64,000 bases of DNA from Chondrosia reniformis (taxonomy: Eukaryota > Porifera > Demospongiae > Chondrillida > Chondrillidae), in NCBI GenBank assembly GCA_947172415.1, contig OX359201.1, positions 5,940,501-6,004,500 on the forward strand, given 5' to 3'. Made by a program: the position numbers and the translations under genes. Shown in pieces: positions 58,031-64,000 of this stretch. How positions within the stretch are numbered: the first letter of the stretch is position 1; each line of letters opens with the position of its first letter. The notes below the pieces were generated by a model. The model worked only from the letters and a program-made list of their open reading frames with translations. It was not told the origin of the DNA and ran no database searches.

Positions 58031-59800
58031 CGTAGTAGATATCAAAATTTGCAAAACTCAATGAAAACCTTTCATATATCTCTGTGAATACTGAGATAGA
58101 GTTTCAGATTCATATCTCTTCATTTGGAAGAGTTACAGCGCTTAATGAACTTTTTATTACTGCTATACGAAGTTAATGTATGGTGAGAGATAGGGCAAAT
58201 TTGAGCAGATATCAAAATTTGCAAAACTCATTGGATGCCTTTCATACATCTTTGTGAATACTGAGCTAGAGTTTCAGATTCATATCCCTTCATATCAAAG
58301 AGTTACAGCACTTGATTTACTTTAAATTACCGCTATACGAAGTTAATGTATATGTTTCAGACATGTCCGTGAATGCTGACTCCAAGTTTGAGCTTCATAT
58401 CTTTCCATTTGACAGAGTTAGAGCACCAAATGTAAATTACTATACTGGAATACTAAATTAATGTATGGTGAGAGATAGGGCAAATGTAAAGATTTATGAA
58501 AATTTTAAATTCTCATTGGATAAGTTTCAGACATGTCTGTGAATGCTGACACCAAGTGTGAGCTTCATATCTTTCTATTTGACAGAGTTAGAGCACCAAA
58601 TGTACATTCATATACTGGATTACCAAATTAATGTATGGTGAGAGATAGGGCAAATGTAAAGATTTATGAAAATTTCAAATTGTCATTGGATATGTTTCAG
58701 ACATGTCTGTGAATGCTGACACCAAGTGTGAGCTTCATATCTTTCCATTTGACAGAGTTAGAGCACCAAATGTAAATTAATATACTGGAATATCAAATTA
58801 ATGTATGGTGAGAGATAGGGCAAATGTAAAGATTTATGAAAATTTCAAATTGTCATTGGATATGTTTCAGACATGTCTGTGAATGCTGACATTAAGTTTG
58901 AGCTTCATATCTTTCTATTTGACAGAGTTAGGGCACCAAATGTAAATTAATATACTGGAATACCAAATTAATGTATGGTGAGAGATAGGGCAAATGTAAA
59001 GATTTATGAAAATTTCAAATTGTCATTGGATATGTTTCAGACATGTCTGTGAATGCTGACACCAAGTGTGAGCTTCATATCTTTCCATTTGACAGAGTTA
59101 GAGCACCAAATGTACATTCATATACTGGAATACCAAATTAATGTATGGTGAGAGATAGGGCAAATGTAAAGATTTATGAAAGTTTCAAATTGTCATTGGA
59201 TATATTTCAGACATGTCTATGAATGCTGATACCAAGTTTGAGCTTCATATCTTTCCATTTGACAGAGTTAGAGCACCAAATGTAAATTAATATACTGGAA
59301 TATCAAATTAATGTATGGTGAGAGATAGGGCAAATGTAAAGATTTATGAAAATTTCAAATTCTCATTGGAAATGTTTCAGACATGTCTGTGAATGCTGAC
59401 ACCAAGTGTGAGCTTCATATCTTTCCATTTGACAGAGTTAGGGCACCAAATGTAAAATAATATACTGGTATACCAAATTAATGTATGGTGAGAGATAGGG
59501 CAAATGTAAAGATTTATGAAAATTTCAAATTGTCATTGGATATGTTTCAGACATGTCTGTGAATGCTGACACCAAGTTTGAGCTTCATATCTTTCCATTT
59601 GACAGAGTTAGGGCACCAAATGTAAATTAATATACTGGAATACCAAATTAACGTATGGTGAGAGATAGGGCAAATGTAAAGATTTATGAAAATTTCAAAT
59701 TCTCATTGGAAATGTTTCATACATGTCTTTGAATGCTGACATTAAGTTTGAGCTGCATATCTTTCCATTTGACAGAGCTACAGCACTCTAATGTACATTA
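58030..59800. repeat. 170-bp satellite, array 1
   Basis: Monomers begin atgtatggtgagagataggg at 58461, 58631, 58801, 58971, 59141, 59311, 59481 and 59651, an exact 170-bp period. Older diverged monomers occur at the left edge (about 58030-58340), one of them truncated. Each monomer has a perfect palindrome cagacatgtctg (sometimes cagacatgtcta). No coding potential beyond repeat artefacts. Confidence 0.95.
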
Positions 59801-60869
59801 AATGTTTACTATACGATTTTAAATGGTATAGCATATATATCGTGCGATACTATTATGCAAATTATCGGCATACGAAGTTAAAATGTTTTGACATGAATGG
59901 GGCAACTAGAAACACGCAGGGACAGTCCAGAACGCAGCTATCAGAAGGCCTTTACATAGAGGCAGGTAGCCATTATGCTATTACTGCAATTGAGATTGAG
60001 TGTGGCTGGTTATACCAGTTTACGTTCATATCGGAACACCTCTCGCTAAAATCGTTTCTACATGGGACCAGAAAAGTTGGTCTCCTCCGCCAATCAAGAC
60101 ACTTACAGGATTCTATCCATTTTTCCCAGTTTCTAGATGAACCACGAATACTGGATATACCTTTAAAATGGCTTGGAACGATGCACTCATCCCGAATTAA
60201 CTTGATATAATTTGACTACATTTTTCTCGCAAATACCCTATTCTTAAGTATGGAATTGCGCCAACCACAACCGTTTTCTTTCGAAATTTTGTGGTTTAAA
60301 TAGAGGCAAAAAACCTTATAAAGTAGGCCTACCTGGACACATCTCTATGGTGGTAGCGGTTCCCATAGGGGTTGGTAGCGCTTAGACTCTGAAGCTGTCT
60401 CCTAATCGGTTGGTGCCATAGAGACGTGCTCACCAATAATCCGGATTTCGGGGGGGTTCCACGTAATGTGGGATTGGCATCTGATATCTTAGGATTCATA
60501 TGAGTCGGCCATATCGAGAAGAACTGGTTCTTCTCACGCAAGTGACACCCAAAGCTCAACTCGGCAGAGCGTTACCACCGATCCCGGCCTCTGAGCGTCG
60601 TGGATGGTAGCGTTCGGTATGGTCCAACTTTTTTTCTTTGGAGTTTCGTTGGCCGTCGATCGGCAAAATTTCACTTTAACGACATCCATATAATATATGT
60701 GGATAGATACTGCTTCAACAACAATCAAGTACTACACAGTGCATATCCATGTGTAAAAGAAGTCTTTCAAACGGTTCTATTTTTTCAGAAATATATACAG
60801 TACCGCATTTTCACTCTTACGCCTACTCAAGGTCGGCCATTTATAGTATTACGCAATTAGGGTTAGTTA
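59800..60869. repeat. Interruption between satellite arrays, containing flank-block copy 2
   Basis: Contains a second copy of the 57500 unit (about 60064-60200), a second copy of the 57727-57985 block at 60324-60562, and about 270 bp of unrelated sequence before array 2. The direct-repeat offset is about 2597 bp. The copies of the block differ by about ten substitutions plus a deletion of about 30 bp next to 60562. Confidence 0.75.
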
Positions 60870-63436
60870 ATGTATGGTGAGAGATAGGGCAAATGTAAAG
60901 ATTTAAGAAAATTTCAATTGTCATTGGATATGTTTCAGACATGTCTATGAATGCTGACACCAAGTTTGAGCTTCATATCTTTCCAATTGACAGAGTTAGT
61001 GCACCAAATGTACATTTATATACTGGTATACCAAATTAATGTATGGTGAGAGATAGGGCAAATGTAAAGATTTATGAAAGTTTCAAATTGTCATTGGATA
61101 TGTTTCAGACATGTCTATGAATGCTGATACCAAGTTTGAGCATCATATCTTTCCATTTGACAGAGTTAGAGCACCAAATGTAAATTAATATACTGGAATA
61201 CAAATTAATGTATGGTGAGAGATAGGGCAAATGTAAAATTTATGAAAATTTCAAATTCTCATTGGATATGTTTCAGACATGTCTGTGAATGCAGACACCA
61301 AGTGTGAGCTTCATATCTTTCCATTTGACAGAGTTAGGGCACCAAATGTAAAATAATATACTGGTATACCAAATTAATGTATGGTGAGAGATAGGGCAAA
61401 TGTAAAGATTTATAAAAATTTTAAATTCTCATTGGATATGTTTCAGACATGTCTGTGAATGCTGACACCAAGTTTGAGCTTCATATCTTTCCATTTGACA
61501 GAGTTAGAGCACCAAATGTAAATTAATATACTGGAATACTAAATTAATGTATGGTGAGAGATAGGGCAAATGTAAAGATTTATGAAAATTTCAAATTCTC
61601 ATTGGATATGTTTCAGACATGTCTGTGAATGCTGAAACCAAGTGTGAGCTTCATATCTTTCCAATATTTGACAGAGTTAGGGCACCAAATGTAAAATAAT
61701 ATACTGGTATACCAAATTAATGTATGGTGAGAGATAGGGCAAATGTAAAGATTTATGAAAATTTTAAATTCTCATTGGATATGTTTCAGACATGTCTGTG
61801 AATGCTGAAACCAAGTTTGAGCTTCATATCTTTCCATTTGACAGAGTTAGAGCACCAAATGTACATTAATATACTGGAATACTAAATTAATGTATGGTGA
61901 GAGATAGGGCAAATGTAAAGATTTATGAAAATTTCAAATTGTCATTGGATATGTTTCAGACATGTCTGTGAATGCTGAAACCAAGTGTGAGCTTCATATC
62001 TTTCCATTTGACAGAGTTAGGGTACCAAATGTAAATTAATATACTGGAATACCAAATTAATGTATGGTGAGAGATAGGGCAAATGTAAAGATTTATGAAA
62101 ATTTCAAATTCCAATTGGAAATGTTTCAGACATGTCTGTGAATGCTGACACCAAGTTTGAGCTTCATATCTTTCCAATTGACAGAGTTAGAGCACCAAAT
62201 GTACATTTATATACTGGTATACCAAATTAATGTATGGTGAGAGATAGGGCAAATGTAAAGATTTATGAAAATTTCAAATTGTCATTGGATATGTTTCAGA
62301 CATGTCTGTGAATGCTGAAACCAAGTTTGAGCTTCATATCTTTCCATTTGACAGAGTTAGAGCACCAAATGTACATTAATATACTGGAATACTAAATTAA
62401 TGTATGGTGAGAGATAGGGCAAATGTAAAGATTTATGAAAATTTCAAATTGTCATTGGATATGTTTCAGACATGTCTGTGAATGCTGAAACCAAGTGTGA
62501 GCTTCATATCTTTCCATTTGACAGAGTTAGGGTACCAAATGTAAATTAATATACTGGAATACCAAATTAATGTATGGTGAGAGATAGGGCAAATGTGAAG
62601 ATTTATGAAAATTTCAAATTCCAATTGGAAATGTTTCAGACATGTCTATGAATGCTGACACCAAGTTTGAGCTTCATATCTTTCCAATTGACAGAGTTAG
62701 AGCACCAAATGTACATTTATATACTGGTATACCAAATTAATGTATGGTGAGAGATAGGGCAAATGTAAAGATTTATGAAAATTTCAAATTGTCATTGGAT
62801 ATGTTTCAGACATGTCTGTGAATGCTGAAACCAAGTGTGAGCTTCATATCTTTCCATTTGACAGAGTTAGGGCACCAAATGTAAAATAATATACTGGTAT
62901 ACCAAATTAATGTATGGTGAGAGATAGGGCAAATGTAAAGATTTATGAAAATTTTAAATTCTCATTGGATATGTTTCAGACATGTCTGTGAATGCTGAAA
63001 CCAAGTTTGAGCTTCATATCTTTCCATTTGACAGAGTTAGAGCACCAAATGTACATTAATATACTGGAATACTAAATTAATGTATGGTGAGAGATAGGGC
63101 AAATGTAAAGATTTATGAAAATTTCAAATTGTCATTGGATATGTTTCAGACATGTCTGTGAATGCTGAAACCAAGTGTGAGCTTCATATCTTTCCATTTG
63201 ACAGAGTTAGGGTACCAAATGTAAATTAATATACTGGAATACCAAATTAATGTATGGTGAGAGATAGGGCAAATGTAAAGATTTATGAAAATTTCAAATT
63301 CCAATTGGAAATGTTTCAGACATGTCTGTGAATGCTGACACCAAGTTTGAGCTTCATATCTTTCCAATTGACAGAGTTAGAGCACCAAATGTACATTTAT
63401 ATACTGGTATACCAAATTAATGTATGGTGAGAGATA
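60870..63436. repeat. 170-bp satellite, array 2, with higher-order periodicity
   Basis: Fifteen monomers start at 60870, 61039, 61208, 61377, 61547, 61720 and then every 170 bp to 63250, followed by a cut monomer at 63420. From 61720 the monomer types repeat with a 1190-bp period (7 x 170): 61720, 61890 and 62060 correspond to 62910, 63080 and 63250. Two identical 73-codon open frames 1190 bp apart are a direct consequence. Confidence 0.95.
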
Positions 63437-64000
63437 CACTGGAAAATAATGTGCCTTTACTATGTTTACTATTATTTAAAGCCATCTTAAATTTGATGTT
63501 TACTAAGTTTAAGTAAACTTATACTTCCAATAAAGTTGTATTTAAATTTAAGGAGTATAATTGTTACTTAAAGGCTACTTATATGTAATACATATAGTTA
63601 ATTATGTTAACGTATTAGTTGCAATCCCTAGTTGCATATTATATTTAAATTAAAAATATTAGGCCTGATCATGAAATTAATACTGTATGTGCTTAATTGT
63701 TTGCAGACTAAATTTTATGTTTGGAGGGATTTCACAATTTTCGCAGATTTTACATTCGTGAATGGTTGGGTTCTCCAATATTATGGAAAGTTGAATTCGA
63801 ACCGTTAAGTGAGATTAGCATGCATGTGACACGTATAATATAAGTGAGAGAGCCTAATAAAGCAGTGATATGTTATACGTACGTTAGGTTTAATTAGTTA
63901 TTCAGTGCTATATGCTGTAGTAATTTGTGATGAATGCATGCAAGGTTATACTGTACATGAACAAATTGGCAAATTACTACTACTTAATTAGTTATATAAA
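63437..64000. other. AT-rich unique sequence after the satellite
   Basis: No open frame, repeat or RNA gene recognised; the monomer array stops abruptly within agagatacact. Confidence 0.4.

Noticed and set aside
57735-58061. 108-codon minus-strand open frame as a gene
   Set aside because: The second copy (60329-60600) has a frame-disrupting deletion, there is no domain or splice context, and the block belongs to satellite-flanking repeats.
61956-62177. 73-codon frame present twice (also 63146-63367)
   Set aside because: Exactly 1190 bp apart, seven satellite monomers; a repeat artefact.

Overview
The window is an AT-rich, intron-bearing animal nuclear locus. Spliced genes with GT-AG introns, animal signalling families (NSP/BCAR3, CIP4/TOCA F-BAR), T-box factors and a CLOCK-type bHLH-PAS factor all point to Metazoa. 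The very divergent T-box domains, compact genes and minisatellite-filled introns suggest an early-branching animal, most likely a demosponge. That taxon is inferred; no species marker was seen.

Layout: (1) 538-2326 (+), 3' end of an unrecognised gene whose last intron is a minisatellite built from copies of its own exon edge. (2) 3374-9801 (-), QSOX sulfhydryl oxidase, ten exons. (3) 10118-16012, three intronless PAS genes on the minus strand: a full bHLH-PAS CLOCK-like factor and two PAS-only paralogs, plus an 84-codon intronless gene on the plus strand. The second PAS-only gene has four CACGTG E-boxes upstream, two of them in a palindrome. (4) 16660-20930 (-), Spinster-like MFS transporter. 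(5) 21499-26109 (-), BCAR3/SH2D3C-type adaptor, with probable 5' non-coding exons to about 30000. (6) 30616-41528 (-), F-BAR/HR1/SH3 protein of the CIP4/FNBP1 family. (7) 42194-46941 (+), carnitine O-acyltransferase ending in SKL. (8) 47109-47980 (-), ribosomal protein uS7 (RPS5). (9) 48077-50583 (+), ERI2-type exonuclease with GRF zinc finger. (10) 50759-53076 (-) and 54013-56882 (+), two divergent T-box genes head to head. (11) 57300-63440, repeat territory: a 170-bp satellite in two arrays, the second with higher-order periodicity, separated by a duplicated flanking block.

Exon models were assembled by hand from splice signals, phase continuity and remembered family sequences; in every multi-exon model except the partial first gene the summed exon length is an exact multiple of three from start to stop. 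No alignment or database search was run.

The most interesting item is the PAS cluster. It places a predicted E-box-binding CLOCK-like activator next to two PAS-only derivatives that have lost the basic region, one of them under an E-box-rich promoter. This is formally the layout of an activator with a PAS-only regulator, as in CLOCK/PER, but here apparently made from duplicates of the activator itself. Other strong items are gene-conversion-like patchwork between the two paralogs, the exon-derived minisatellite, the head-to-head T-box pair, a 76-bp-arm foldback and the higher-order satellite.
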